From the NCBI GenBank assembly GCA_965223815.1, contig OZ245019.1, forward strand, positions 4,650,001 through 4,714,000: a stretch of 64,000 nucleotides of DNA, in the 5' to 3' direction. The translations under genes were made by a program, and so were the position numbers. This stretch comes from HKST-UBA178 sp965223815. GTDB lineage: Bacteria; Pseudomonadota; Gammaproteobacteria; Chromatiales; Chromatiaceae. The stretch's first letter is position 1. Every line of letters starts with the position of its first letter. This document shows, in pieces, positions 1 through 9,181 of the stretch. Under the pieces are notes generated by a model. That model saw only the letters and a list, made by a program, of their open reading frames with translations. It was not told where the DNA came from and searched no databases.

Positions 1-860
1 GCCCCAATCAGTTTTCCGTTAGGAGCCCGCCCCACAGCAATTAGCACTTTGTCATAAAGCTGCGGCTTCTCCGGTGCCTGCTTGCCCTCGAACATCACTT
101 TGAGTCCGCTCTTCTGAGCCTTGATCTCCGTGACCTTGGTCTCCAGCATGATCCGCGATACCTGCTTGTCGAGCCGCTTTCTCAGGGGCCGCACCAAGTC
201 TGGGTCGCAACCCGGAATAAGGTTGGGCATCAGTTCCACCACATCGACCTCGCTGCCGAGGGTGCTGTATACGGTACACATCTCCAACCCGATGATGCCG
301 CCTCCCACCACCAACATTTTTTTGGGAATATCTTCCAACTGCAGCGCGCCGGTGGAGTTGATCAACCGGGGATCCTCGTTAGGGAACCCAGGAATTTCCA
401 CCGGCCTTGAACCGCAGGCGATAATGGCATTGTCGAAATTCACGTTGACCTTGCTGTTGTCGCTCTCGACGACCAACCGATTGGGAGTTTCGAACTCGGC
501 CCAGCCATGGACAATCGTCACCCCCCGTTGCTTGGCCATTCCCGCCAAGCCCTGTGTGAGCTTACCGACAACTTTGTCTTTGCCGGCGCGCATGCGATCC
601 AAATCTATCTTCGGTTTACCAAATTCTATGCCCAAGTGCGCCATCTCGGCGGCTTCGTTGATCACCTCTGCTGCATGCAGCAGGGCTTTGGAAGGGATGC
701 AACCCACGTTCAGGCAGACTCCACCAAGAGCGGGGTAGCGCTCGATAAGTACGGTTTTTTTCCCCAGATCCGCTGCGCGAAATGCTGCTGTATAGCCTCC
801 TGGGCCTGCACCCAGCACCACGACCTCGGCATGAATGTCTGTACTTTCGAGATTGCTCAT
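1..860 (-). CDS. lpdA: Dihydrolipoamide dehydrogenase (E3 of pyruvate dehydrogenase), C-terminal part missing at window edge
   Basis: FAD-dependent disulfide oxidoreductase that reoxidises the lipoyl groups of the E2 subunit and passes electrons to NAD+. The reading frame is open from an ATG at 860 through base 1, giving about 286 residues of an expected 470 or so; the NAD-binding end and the dimerisation domain lie outside. Visible are the N-terminal FAD-binding motif (VVLGAGPGGYTAAFRAADLG), the redox-active disulfide in GGVCLNVGCIPSK, and the second dinucleotide fold (VVGGGIIGLE). It follows aceF on the same strand after a gap of about 180 bases. That gap is long enough for its own promoter, but the order aceE-aceF-lpd makes it the dedicated E3 of this complex. 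Identification is secure; completeness cannot be judged. Confidence 0.96.
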   Translation of the reverse strand, partial: MSNLESTDIHAEVVVLGAGPGGYTAAFRAADLGKKTVLIERYPALGGVCLNVGCIPSKALLHAAEVINEAAEMAHLGIEFGKPKIDLDRMRAGKDKVVGKLTQGLAGMAKQRGVTIVHGWAEFETPNRLVVESDNSKVNVNFDNAIIACGSRPVEIPGFPNEDPRLINSTGALQLEDIPKKMLVVGGGIIGLEMCTVYSTLGSEVDVVELMPNLIPGCDPDLVRPLRKRLDKQVSRIMLETKVTEIKAQKSGLKVMFEGKQAPEKPQLYDKVLIAVGRAPNGKLIG

Positions 861-1042
861 ACTCAACCCTTATTTAGATTTTGTGTGTTGACAGCGTCCT
901 GGAGGACTCATAACGAAGGGCCAAAGCTTATCCTATACGTTAATAGATTTAAATTATTTCCGCCTCTGCCGGTAACGCAGGTACAGCCATCTCGGCCCTC
1001 GATTAGGTCATCCCCGGGAATAACTCAGCAACCAGTGAACCA

Positions 1043-2722
1043 CTACAACAAAAGCCTACGAATATCCGTCAAGGTTTCGGACAGGACACGAGTAAACCGT
1101 GCCGCTTGTGCGCCGTCGATCACCCGGTGATCGTAAGAGAGCGATAGCGGCAACATCAGACGGGGTAAAAACTCGTTACCATTCCAAATCGGCTTGGTCT
1201 CTGATCTCGAGACGCCGAGTATCGCCACTTCCGGCGCATTGACTATGGGCGTAAAGGCGGTACCACCAATACCGCCCAGGCTCGATATGGAGAAACACCC
1301 GCCCTGCATATCACCTGGGAGCAGCTTTCCGGCTCTGGCCTTGGCGCTAAGATCCATCAATTCGGCAGCCAGTTCCAAGATGCCCTTTTTGTCTACATCT
1401 CTGACCACAGGTACCACCAGACCGTTTGGGGTATCCACGGCCACCCCGATATGAAAATATTTTTTGAGTATGAGACTGCTCTGGTCAGGACTCAAGGAAC
1501 TGTTGAAATCAGGCAACTCTCGTAGTACCCCCACGCACGCCTTCATCAGAAAAGGCAGGAAGGTGAGTTTGATGTCTCTGGCCGCTGCTGCCGATTTCTG
1601 CTCCTTTCGGAACGCCTCGAGAGAGGTTATGTCCGCCTCTTCGAACTGAGTTACGTGTGGCACGTTCAACCAGCTGGCGGAAAGATGAGTGCCGCTGAGC
1701 TTGCGAATACGGCTCAGGGGCCGCTCCTCCACCTCCCCGAAGCGGGAGAAGTCTATGCTGGGCACCGCCGGTAGCTGCAGGGGGCCGGTAGCAGCGCCCG
1801 GGCCACCATCCCTGAGCGCTTGTTTCACAAACCCCTGAACGTCATCCTTGGTAATTCTTTGCTTGGGGCCGCTACCAGTCACCTGAGCCAGAGGCACGCC
1901 CAACTCCCGGGCGAACCGGCGTACCGCCGGACTGGCATGGGGTTTTCTCCCGGAAGTGTCGGTTGGCCGCGTCAATACCGGTGGGCGACGGGACTCTTTT
2001 TCCCCTGCTCGCCGCGTACCATCAGCGGGGTTGGGGGCCGGCGCCTGGACCGACTCAGCCTCCTCGGCGGAAACCTCGGGAGGCTGGGGCACGCTCTCTG
2101 CGACCTGGGGCGATACCGTCGAGCTGGCACCATCCACCATCATGGTCATCAGCAGAGTTCCTTCACTCACACGATCACCCACTGTGATCGCAATATCTCC
2201 CACCGCTCCAGCGTAGGGCGAAGGTATCTCCATCGAGGCCTTATCACTCTCAAGGGTCACCAGGGAGGCATCCACCTCCACCTGGTCTCCCGATGCCACC
2301 AATACCTCAATCACCTCCACGCCTTCGAAATCACCTATATCCGGGACCAATACCTCCTTGGTCACGACTGCAGACTGTGCCTCGCTGGCAGCCTCTGCGC
2401 CATCCGTAGACCCATCCTCGGGTGCGGGTGGCGGTGCGGTCTCCGACTGCGGCGGGTCAGCGCTATCCGTTTCCGCCTGTCCGTCGACGGTCAATGTCAA
2501 CAACAGACTCCCTTCGCTCACCTTATCGCCCACCTTGACCAAGATCTCCTTGACCTCTCCGCCGAAGGGGGAGGGGATCTCCATGGAGGCCTTGTCACTT
2601 TCCAGAGTGACCAGTGAGGTTTCCTCCTCAATCCGGTCCCCCGGAGCGACCAGTACCTCGATCACTTCCACACCATCGAAGTCACCGATATCCGGCACCA
2701 ATACACGCTTCTCAGTAGCCAC
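1043..2722 (-). CDS. aceF: Dihydrolipoyl acetyltransferase, E2 of pyruvate dehydrogenase
   Basis: Forms the core of the pyruvate dehydrogenase complex and transfers acetyl from lipoyl-lysine to CoA. The 559-residue protein has two lipoyl domains, each with the motif ESDKASMEIPSP and the lipoylated lysines at about 44 and 161. They are joined by Ala/Pro/Glu-rich linkers. A peripheral-subunit-binding domain follows at about 262-299 (HASPAVRRFARELGVPLAQV). The catalytic domain runs from about 320 to the end, with the active-site DHRVIDG motif (His532, Asp536). The start is GTG, chosen because GGAGGA sits about 7 bases upstream. The gene begins 15 bases after aceE, so the two are surely cotranscribed. 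E. coli has three lipoyl domains; two is common in other gammaproteobacteria. Confidence 0.97.
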   Translation of the reverse strand: MATEKRVLVPDIGDFDGVEVIEVLVAPGDRIEEETSLVTLESDKASMEIPSPFGGEVKEILVKVGDKVSEGSLLLTLTVDGQAETDSADPPQSETAPPPAPEDGSTDGAEAASEAQSAVVTKEVLVPDIGDFEGVEVIEVLVASGDQVEVDASLVTLESDKASMEIPSPYAGAVGDIAITVGDRVSEGTLLMTMMVDGASSTVSPQVAESVPQPPEVSAEEAESVQAPAPNPADGTRRAGEKESRRPPVLTRPTDTSGRKPHASPAVRRFARELGVPLAQVTGSGPKQRITKDDVQGFVKQALRDGGPGAATGPLQLPAVPSIDFSRFGEVEERPLSRIRKLSGTHLSASWLNVPHVTQFEEADITSLEAFRKEQKSAAAARDIKLTFLPFLMKACVGVLRELPDFNSSLSPDQSSLILKKYFHIGVAVDTPNGLVVPVVRDVDKKGILELAAELMDLSAKARAGKLLPGDMQGGCFSISSLGGIGGTAFTPIVNAPEVAILGVSRSETKPIWNGNEFLPRLMLPLSLSYDHRVIDGAQAARFTRVLSETLTDIRRLLL

Positions 2723-2737
2723 GCTCTATCCTCCGAG

Positions 2738-5386
2738 TCAGACCTTGGTCGGGATCGGTTTTTCCGGATCAATCCGGTACTTCTTGATCGCCTCACTCAT
2801 CTGTGATGCCTCCAGTGTCCCCTCCCCAACCAGGGTGGACAGCGCAGCCAACACAATGTAATACCTGTTCACCTCGAAAAACTTGCGTAATTGAGCACGG
2901 GTATCGCTTCGGCCATAGCCATCGGTACCAAGCACCTTGTACCGTCTGGGAATGAAGCTGCGGAGTTGATTGGCGTAAGCCCTTACATAATCCGTCGCAG
3001 CGATCACGGGGCCGGGGAATTTCTCCAGGGACTGCTGGACATAACTGACCCGAGCCGTCTCTTGGGGATGCAGCATATTCCAACGCTCAACCTCCTGCCC
3101 CTCACGGGCAAGTTCGTTGAAACTGGTCACACTCCAAACATCTGCGGAGACCCCGAAATCCTTATCGAGCAGCTCAGCGGCAGCGATCACTTCCCGCAGA
3201 ATGGTACCGCTGCCAAGTAACTGCACCCGCTTTTTCTTACGCCCACCCCGCTGGAACAGGTAAATACCCTTGAGGATGCCCTCCTGCGCCCCCTCGGGTA
3301 ATTTTGGCTGGGGATAGTTCTCGTTCATCACCGTGATGTAGTAGAAAACATTTTCCTGCTCCTGAAACATGCGCCGCATGCCATCCTGAACGATGACTGC
3401 AAGTTCGTAGGCAAACGCAGGATCGTATGAGATGCAATTGGGGATGGTTCCCGCCTGAAGGTGGCTGTGGCCATCCTGATGCTGTAACCCTTCTCCAGCC
3501 AGAGTGGTGCGCCCGGCGGTACCGCCGAGTAGAAAGCCTCGCGCCTGCATGTCGCCCGCGGCCCAAGCCAGGTCGCCGATTCTTTGGAAACCGAACATGG
3601 AGTAATAGATGTAAAACGGGATCATGCTGATCCCATGATTGCTGTAGGAGGTCGCCGCAGCGATCCAGGAAGACATAGCGCCCGCTTCGTTGATCCCTTC
3701 CTGGAGGATCTGACCTTGCTTGTCTTCTCGATAGTACATTACCTGGTCTGCGTCCACCGGTTGGTACAACTGCCCGACCGAAGAGTAAATACCAAGTTGC
3801 CGGAACATGCCTTCCATGCCGAATGTACGCGCCTCGTCGGGCACGATGGGAACCACGTATTTACCGATATTCTTGTCCCGAACCAATGTTGTGAGCAGCC
3901 TCACGAATGCCATGGTGGTGGACATCTCTTTTTCGCCACTGCCTTCGAGCAACGCCTTCAGGCTTTCCAGTGGCGGCACCTCGAGTCGAGGAGCGTCGGT
4001 ATGGCGACGCGGCAGAGAGCCACCCAACCGGTCCCTGCACTCCTTGAGGTAGGCCATCTCGGGGCTGTCCGCCGCCGGCTTGAAAAAAGGCGTTTCATTT
4101 ATTCGTTCGTCTGCTATCGGAATATTAAAACGATCGCGGAAAGCGCGCAGGGCCACCTCCCCCATCTTCTTCTGCGAGTGGGTAATATTCTGCCCCTCTC
4201 CCGCGGCTCCCATGCCATAACCCTTAACCGTCTTGGCCAAGATGACCGTGGGCTGGCCACGGTGTTCCATGGCAGCCGCATAGGCAGCATAGACTTTGTG
4301 GGGATCATGGCCGCCACGGTTAAGACGCCAGATGTCTTCATCGGTCATGGTGGCGACCATGTCGGCCAGTTCCGGGTACTTTCCGAAGAAGTGCTCCCGG
4401 GTATAGGCGCCGCCCTTGGCCTTGTAAGCTTGATAATCGCCGTCGACGCACTCTTCCATCCGTTTCAGTAGCAGGCCTTTGTTATCCCGGGCCAGCAGCG
4501 GATCCCAGTAGCCCCCCCAGATCACCTTGATGACGTTCCAGCCGGCACCGCGGAAATCGCCCTCCAACTCCTGGATAATCTTGCCGTTGCCACGGACCGG
4601 TCCATCAAGGCGCTGCAAGTTGCAGTTGACCACGAATACCAAATTGTCCAAACGTTCCCTTCCGGCCAAGGAGATGGAACCCAGGGATTCGGGCTCATCC
4701 ATCTCGCCATCACCCATAAAAGCCCAAACCTTACGATCGCCGGTCTTGACGATTCCGCGGTCGTCCAGATACCGCATGAACCTCGCTTGATAGATCGCCA
4801 TTAGCGGTCCCAGCCCCATTGAGACTGTAGGGAACTGCCAAAAACCGGGCATCAGCCAGGGATGGGGATAGGAGGAAAGTCCACTGGCATCCACCTCCTG
4901 ACGAAAATTGTAGAGCTGATCCTCGCTGATCCTCCCCTCCAGATAAGCCCGGGCATAGATGCCGGGAGCAGAATGACCCTGGAAGAACACCAAATCCGCA
5001 TCCTGGGCAGGACTCCTGGCCCTAAAGAAGTGGTTGAGGCCGATATCAAAGAGTGTGGCCGCCGAAGCGAAACTGGAGATATGCCCACCCAATTCAGCCG
5101 AAAAACGGTTGGCCTGAACAACCATGGCCATGGCATTCCAGCGAATAAACGACCGGATTCGCCGCTCCATTGAACGGTCACCCGGGAATCTTTTCTGCCG
5201 AGTAACCGGTATGGTGTTCACGTAGGCGGTGGTGGCACGATACGGCAGGTGAGTTCCGGAACGTCTGGCTTTGTCTATCAGGCGTTCGAGGAGAAAGTGG
5301 GCGCGATCGGGCCCCTCATTCTCCAGAACCGACTCCAACGCATCCAGCCACTCCTGTGTCTCTTGGGGATCGATATCAGGCTTCAT
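2738..5386 (-). CDS. aceE: Pyruvate dehydrogenase E1 component (homodimeric type)
   Basis: Thiamine-diphosphate enzyme that decarboxylates pyruvate and acetylates the lipoyl domain of AceF. The 882-residue product is the homodimeric, AceE-type E1. It shows the ThDP/Mg motif running from GDGEMDEPES to VVNCNLQRLDG, the conserved N-terminal pattern DPQETQEWLDALESV, and YFQGHSAPGIYARA as VFFQGHSAPGIYARA. An in-frame start exists 66 bases further upstream (5452). The ATG at 5386 is preferred because homology to AceE begins there (MKPDIDPQETQEW) and GGAGAGAG lies upstream. It is the first gene of the aceE-aceF-lpd operon. A possible promoter lies at 5499-5528. Confidence 0.97.
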   Translation of the reverse strand: MKPDIDPQETQEWLDALESVLENEGPDRAHFLLERLIDKARRSGTHLPYRATTAYVNTIPVTRQKRFPGDRSMERRIRSFIRWNAMAMVVQANRFSAELGGHISSFASAATLFDIGLNHFFRARSPAQDADLVFFQGHSAPGIYARAYLEGRISEDQLYNFRQEVDASGLSSYPHPWLMPGFWQFPTVSMGLGPLMAIYQARFMRYLDDRGIVKTGDRKVWAFMGDGEMDEPESLGSISLAGRERLDNLVFVVNCNLQRLDGPVRGNGKIIQELEGDFRGAGWNVIKVIWGGYWDPLLARDNKGLLLKRMEECVDGDYQAYKAKGGAYTREHFFGKYPELADMVATMTDEDIWRLNRGGHDPHKVYAAYAAAMEHRGQPTVILAKTVKGYGMGAAGEGQNITHSQKKMGEVALRAFRDRFNIPIADERINETPFFKPAADSPEMAYLKECRDRLGGSLPRRHTDAPRLEVPPLESLKALLEGSGEKEMSTTMAFVRLLTTLVRDKNIGKYVVPIVPDEARTFGMEGMFRQLGIYSSVGQLYQPVDADQVMYYREDKQGQILQEGINEAGAMSSWIAAATSYSNHGISMIPFYIYYSMFGFQRIGDLAWAAGDMQARGFLLGGTAGRTTLAGEGLQHQDGHSHLQAGTIPNCISYDPAFAYELAVIVQDGMRRMFQEQENVFYYITVMNENYPQPKLPEGAQEGILKGIYLFQRGGRKKKRVQLLGSGTILREVIAAAELLDKDFGVSADVWSVTSFNELAREGQEVERWNMLHPQETARVSYVQQSLEKFPGPVIAATDYVRAYANQLRSFIPRRYKVLGTDGYGRSDTRAQLRKFFEVNRYYIVLAALSTLVGEGTLEASQMSEAIKKYRIDPEKPIPTKV

Positions 5387-5703
5387 CTCTGTCAGCTCTC
5401 TCCGGGGAAACGACCAATTTGGCGAACCACAGTCAGAATTTAGAACCCGCACTCTAGATGGGGTTTACTATTGCTAATTCTAATTCTTTATATTGCGAAT
5501 ATTAATATACAGCCTTTGAATCCTTCAAACTACAAGAACGACTCAATTGTAGACAATCCTGCAGGGAAATGGCCGCAGCTGCCCATTCGCGCCCATGGGT
5601 TAAAAAACAATCTGCAGAATCGGGGGCAAGGCTAAGGCATTTTGGGGCGGGCGGATTGGGCGAGAAGCTGGCCGGTCGCGCAAGCAAACGATTCCGGATT
5701 ATG
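5387..5703. other. Intergenic region between mlaA and aceE
   Basis: No gene recognised. It holds the leader and probable promoter of the pyruvate dehydrogenase operon. The part nearest aceE is strikingly A+T-rich, and the part nearest mlaA is G+C-rich. No clear intrinsic terminator for mlaA is seen. Confidence 0.6.
5499..5528 (-). promoter_or_regulatory. Candidate sigma-70 promoter of aceE-aceF-lpd
   Basis: On the minus strand TTGAAG (5523-5528) and TAATAT (5499-5504) are 18 bases apart, within an A+T-rich stretch about 110 bases before the aceE start. This is a by-eye match only; several alternative -10 hexamers overlap. Confidence 0.3.
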
Positions 5704-6507
5704 TCACTCTGGGGGCTGGGGAATATCGCTGTCTTCGTATAGCGGGGGATCCAAGTCGAATTCAAATTCCTCGTCGACGGGTTCCGGCGGTGGATTTCCA
5801 TCGTATACATCGTAACGTCGCTGCTGAAGGTACGCATCGCGAATAAACTGATAGGGATCGAGGGCCGCCTGCTCGATCAGTCTTGTGGCACCCAGAAGAT
5901 CTGCCCGGCGGTCGACAAACCAGATCGAGAGCAACGCGAATCTGAGCCCATTGGAAGTATCGACATAGCGAATGGGATCCGCCAACCAGTCAAAGATCAG
6001 GCCCACCGAATCGCGACCGGAACTCGGGCCGAGAAACGGCAGCACCAGATAGGGCCCGGGCTCAGCTCCCCAAACTCCGAACGTCTGCCCAAAGTCTTCG
6101 TTATAGCGGGGAAAATTGAGGTTGCTGGCCACGTCTATAAAACCCAGCAGCCCCAGTGTGGAGTTGACCACTACCCTGCCAACATCGCTGCCAGCGCGCT
6201 GCAGCTTGAATTGAAGCGCGTTGTTAATCGCAGACCCAATGTCGCTGAGGTTGGCGTAGAAATTAGTTATGCCTTGATCTACCGGTTCTGGAGTAATCGC
6301 CTTGTATCCTTTGGCGATTGGTATGAAAAGCCCACGATCCAGACTGTCGTTAAATGCAAACATCGATCGATTGAAATTTTCCCAAGGGTCTCTTGGATCA
6401 ACATACTCACTCTGCGTGGCACAACCAGAAAGGAGCCAGACAACGGCAGCTGTGGTGGCTGCCCTCATCCATTTCTTGTATGCGGGTCGGATTTTATTAT
6501 TACCCAT
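5704..6507 (-). CDS. mlaA: MlaA (VacJ) phospholipid-transport lipoprotein
   Basis: Outer-membrane lipoprotein of the Mla pathway, which removes mislocalised phospholipids from the outer leaflet and hands them to periplasmic MlaC. The signal peptide ends in a lipobox, LLSGC. It is followed by the family region DPWENFNRSMFAFND, then PVDQGITNFYANLSDIGSAIN and the GPYLVLPFLGPSSGRDSVG block. The tail is acidic and Pro-rich, and probably disordered. The start is uncertain. The ATG at 6507 gives a normal lipoprotein signal of about 28 residues; ATGs at 6576 and 6543 would make an over-long leader. None has a convincing ribosome-binding site. Other Mla genes are not in the window. Confidence 0.92.
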   Translation of the reverse strand: MGNNKIRPAYKKWMRAATTAAVVWLLSGCATQSEYVDPRDPWENFNRSMFAFNDSLDRGLFIPIAKGYKAITPEPVDQGITNFYANLSDIGSAINNALQFKLQRAGSDVGRVVVNSTLGLLGFIDVASNLNFPRYNEDFGQTFGVWGAEPGPYLVLPFLGPSSGRDSVGLIFDWLADPIRYVDTSNGLRFALLSIWFVDRRADLLGATRLIEQAALDPYQFIRDAYLQQRRYDVYDGNPPPEPVDEEFEFDLDPPLYEDSDIPQPPE

Positions 6508-6619
6508 AAGTAACGGCCTGATTCCAGCGGCGATGAACTCCATCTCTTTATCGGCACGAATCGCCGAATCTAACACACCGAGGTAGATTCCTCACCCTCT
6601 GCGAAGAAAAACCGTGCGC

Positions 6620-7576
6620 TCAATACACGCGCTCCACTCTAAACCCCGTTTTTCTCAGTTCCTGGAGCACCCCCTCTACACCTGGAAGGTGGAGTGCTCC
6701 GATTGCGGTGAATACTCCGCCATTGGCGAGAATGGTTTCCAGGCGTTTGCCCATACGCCTGTTACGCGCATAAATCAGCGCCTCCTCGAAGCGCTCTATC
6801 TGCGCTAAATCCGTCTGTTCGTACCCCTCCCTACTCAAGGTTACCAGGGCTCCCAGGTCCCGAGCGAGATAAGCCCGCTTCAACCTCTCGTAGGCCATCG
6901 GCAGCTCCCCACGACTGCTTAGCGCATCTTTGAGTAACGCTGTCTGGTCTTCGAGGGAGAGCCCGGAGAGTCCCTTTAGCTGCTCTTCGGCCGTCTCCAG
7001 AGTCTTGATACTCTTGCCAGCACGCAATGCGTTCTCATGGAGCATCAAGTCAAGGAACTGACCAGTTCCGGGAGGTGGCGTCGATAACAATACTGCCAAA
7101 GCCCAGAGTTGGTAAAACGGCAGCACAGATTCCGGGATACCCATTTCCTGGGCCGCCTCCACGCATAATTGATACGCTTCCGTGCCAAGCACCCCCTGTA
7201 GATCGTTCTCGCGGTCCGATATCATCAATGCCATCGCGGCCATGAGATTGAGCGGATCCATGCTGGTTTCCAGCACCAGCGTGTGGCTTGCAGCCAATGC
7301 CGCCTCGACCTCTACCGGCAGCTTTAAAATTTCCGGATCATCGGAGTGCATAGTGCCAAACAGAAAACTAGGAGGCTCTATCCCCCGCTGCACTTGAAAC
7401 AACACACCCTTGGAGAAGGGTATTTCCGCTGAGACCGGTAGTGCCTGACACAAAATAAGCAGTAAGAATAACAGCCGCCTCTCCTGTGAAATACGCGGGA
7501 GTAATTGAAGCTGTAGTTTATTTCGCCGCAAATATTCGAGTAAGCTGTAGGCGCCTATACTCCCACTCCCGCACAT
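6620..7576 (-). CDS. TraB/GumN family protein (ChaN/Tiki-like fold)
   Basis: The family (PF01963) includes TraB, GumN and the eukaryotic Tiki proteases; bacterial members are secreted or periplasmic proteins of unclear function. Seen here are a hydrophobic signal segment (RRLLFLLLILCQALPVSAE), the first conserved motif with its histidine (SFLFGTMHSDD), and the closing motif GGVFTAIGALHLPGVEG. The reading frame stays open into rnt on the other strand. The ATG at 7576 shares bases with the rnt start ATG at 7575, giving a head-to-head overlap. A later non-ATG start (a TTG, or a CTG preceded by AGGAGAGG) would leave a more standard signal peptide. So the N-terminus is uncertain by up to about 35 residues. 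Function cannot be stated. Confidence 0.8.
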   Translation of the reverse strand: MCGSGSIGAYSLLEYLRRNKLQLQLLPRISQERRLLFLLLILCQALPVSAEIPFSKGVLFQVQRGIEPPSFLFGTMHSDDPEILKLPVEVEAALAASHTLVLETSMDPLNLMAAMALMISDRENDLQGVLGTEAYQLCVEAAQEMGIPESVLPFYQLWALAVLLSTPPPGTGQFLDLMLHENALRAGKSIKTLETAEEQLKGLSGLSLEDQTALLKDALSSRGELPMAYERLKRAYLARDLGALVTLSREGYEQTDLAQIERFEEALIYARNRRMGKRLETILANGGVFTAIGALHLPGVEGVLQELRKTGFRVERVY

Positions 7577-8249
7577 GGAACCGCTCCCGGAAAAAAGCAT
7601 GACGCAATCAGCCATCCCCAAAGATACCCCACGGACCATAGCACAGAGATTCAGGGGATTTCTGCCAATAGTGGTCGACGTGGAGACCGCTGGCTTCGAC
7701 GCTTCGAAAGACGCACTGCTGGAAATTGCAGTGGTTATTCTGGGAATGGACAATGCTGGGATGTTGCAGTCGACGGAATCTTACTGCTGCCACGTGGAAC
7801 CTTTCCCAGGAGCCAACCTGGATCCCAAGGCCCTGGAATTCAACGGAATTGACCCTCACCACCCTTTCAGAATGGCGAAGCCTGAGAAGGAGGCGTTGCA
7901 GCATATTACCAAACCCATAAGGCGCGCCTTGAAGGAAAGCGGCTGCACGCGCGCGATTCTGGTAGGCCACAATGCCTTTTTTGATCTCGGTTTCATCAAC
8001 GCCGCAGTGCGCAGAACCGGATTCAAGCGAAATCCCTTCCATCCGTTCTGTACCTTTGACACAGTCTCGCTGGCGGGATTGTGCTATGGCCAGACTGTTC
8101 TCGCCCGCTCGGTCGCGGCCGCCGGAATCGCATGGGACAGCGGCGAGGCGCACTCGGCAATCTACGACGCGCGTAAAACCGCCGAGTTGTTTTGCGCCAT
8201 CACAAACCGGTGGCAGCGACTGGATGACATCAGGCCGTGGGAAAAGTAG
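7575..8249 (+). CDS. rnt: Ribonuclease T (DEDDh 3'-5' exoribonuclease)
   Basis: Trims the 3' ends of tRNA and other stable RNAs, including the CCA end in tRNA turnover. The 224-residue protein carries the complete DEDDh active site: Asp35 and Glu37 (VVDVETAG), Asp137 (GHNAFFDLGF), His193 and Asp198 (AHSAIYDARKTAEL). The pattern and length match RNase T rather than the DNA polymerase epsilon subunit. An internal ATG at 7599 (MTQSAIPKD) is an alternative start, and would relieve the overlap with the divergent TraB/GumN gene. It lies beside grxD, an arrangement I recall from other gammaproteobacteria. Confidence 0.93.
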   Translation: MEPLPEKSMTQSAIPKDTPRTIAQRFRGFLPIVVDVETAGFDASKDALLEIAVVILGMDNAGMLQSTESYCCHVEPFPGANLDPKALEFNGIDPHHPFRMAKPEKEALQHITKPIRRALKESGCTRAILVGHNAFFDLGFINAAVRRTGFKRNPFHPFCTFDTVSLAGLCYGQTVLARSVAAAGIAWDSGEAHSAIYDARKTAELFCAITNRWQRLDDIRPWEK

Positions 8250-8268
8250 GAGCCCACAGCCGGGTCCA

Positions 8269-8610
8269 TCAACTTTCCTGCTCTTCCACCGGCCAACCCT
8301 TGGCGGCTTCGGCGGCCATTTTTTGCAGCTCACCGCTCTGGTGCATCTCCAAAGTGATGTCGCAACCTCCTACCAGTTCCCCATTAATGTATAACTGAGG
8401 AAAAGTTGGCCAGTCAGCGTAGCGCGGTAAATTCTCAAAGATCTCGGGATCGGCCAGCACATTGACATAGGCGAATTTTTCTCCGCAATCCTGGAGCGCG
8501 GCCGCGGCTCTGGAAGAAAACCCGCACTGGGGGAACTGGGGAGTTCCTTTCATGTAAAGCACGATGGGGTTGGTTTCCACCTGCTCCCTGATTCGATCCA
8601 ATACGTCCAT
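8269..8610 (-). CDS. grxD: Monothiol glutaredoxin, Grx4 type (Fe-S cluster carrier)
   Basis: Small cytosolic protein that binds a [2Fe-2S] cluster with glutathione and delivers it to apo-proteins. The 113-residue sequence has the monothiol active site CGFS (Cys29) in the context KGTPQFPQCGFS. It also has the glutathione-binding motifs WPTFPQLYINGELVGGCDI. Start ATG with GAGG about 9 bases upstream. The gene converges with rnt. It lies about 100 bases after the CopD-like gene and probably has its own promoter. Confidence 0.96.
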   Translation of the reverse strand: MDVLDRIREQVETNPIVLYMKGTPQFPQCGFSSRAAAALQDCGEKFAYVNVLADPEIFENLPRYADWPTFPQLYINGELVGGCDITLEMHQSGELQKMAAEAAKGWPVEEQES

Positions 8611-8728
8611 TAAAACACCTCGCTGAGAATAAGTTCTGGGATAGAAAAATGGGGACGAAGTACAGAGACTTCAAGTAGTGCAGAGTCTACCTAGCGGACG
8701 CCCACGAATAAACCTAAAAGATCCCGGG

Positions 8729-9181
8729 TCAAAAAGGTCTGCTCACACCAATAACAGAAGTGGCCAATCCCAGAATCAGGTTGATCCCGATGATGCGGCG
8801 GATCCGCGCCATCTGCACCCCCGCGGCCGGTATATCGGCGTTATCGAGGGCTCGCCCCATCCGCTGGTAAGGCAGAAAATAGATAAACAGAAAAAGCCCC
8901 ACCATCAACAGGCCCACGCCCTGCATCAGGTGGACGTACAATGCGGCTTGGCCGTTCCAGAGCCCGATGAAAATCCAGTAACCGCTGGCCAGGATGCTAA
9001 CGATAGCGATCCAGACCCAGCGAAAGAAGCGATCCAGAACAGCCTTTAATAACGTTAGTCTTAGTGCAGGCTCCAGGCATTCAGCGGCCGCAGGCCTCAA
9101 TGCCATGTGAGCAAAAAACATACCCCCAACCCAGACCAGGGTACCGAGTAGATGCAGTGTCAGGGCAATTGAGTAACTCAT
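8729..9181 (-). CDS. CopD-like four-helix membrane protein
   Basis: A 150-residue inner-membrane protein with four predicted helices, resembling the CopD domain family (PF05425). It begins MSYSIALTLHLLGTLVWVGG, the family's usual first helix with its histidine, followed by MFFAHMALRP. In copper-resistance operons CopD is linked to copper uptake; stand-alone members like this one are of unknown role. Its ATG overlaps the TGA of the upstream amidotransferase gene (ATGA), so the two are translationally coupled, an unexpected pairing. An in-frame start 54 bases further upstream would lie inside that gene and is less likely. Confidence 0.8.
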   Translation of the reverse strand: MSYSIALTLHLLGTLVWVGGMFFAHMALRPAAAECLEPALRLTLLKAVLDRFFRWVWIAIVSILASGYWIFIGLWNGQAALYVHLMQGVGLLMVGLFLFIYFLPYQRMGRALDNADIPAAGVQMARIRRIIGINLILGLATSVIGVSRPF

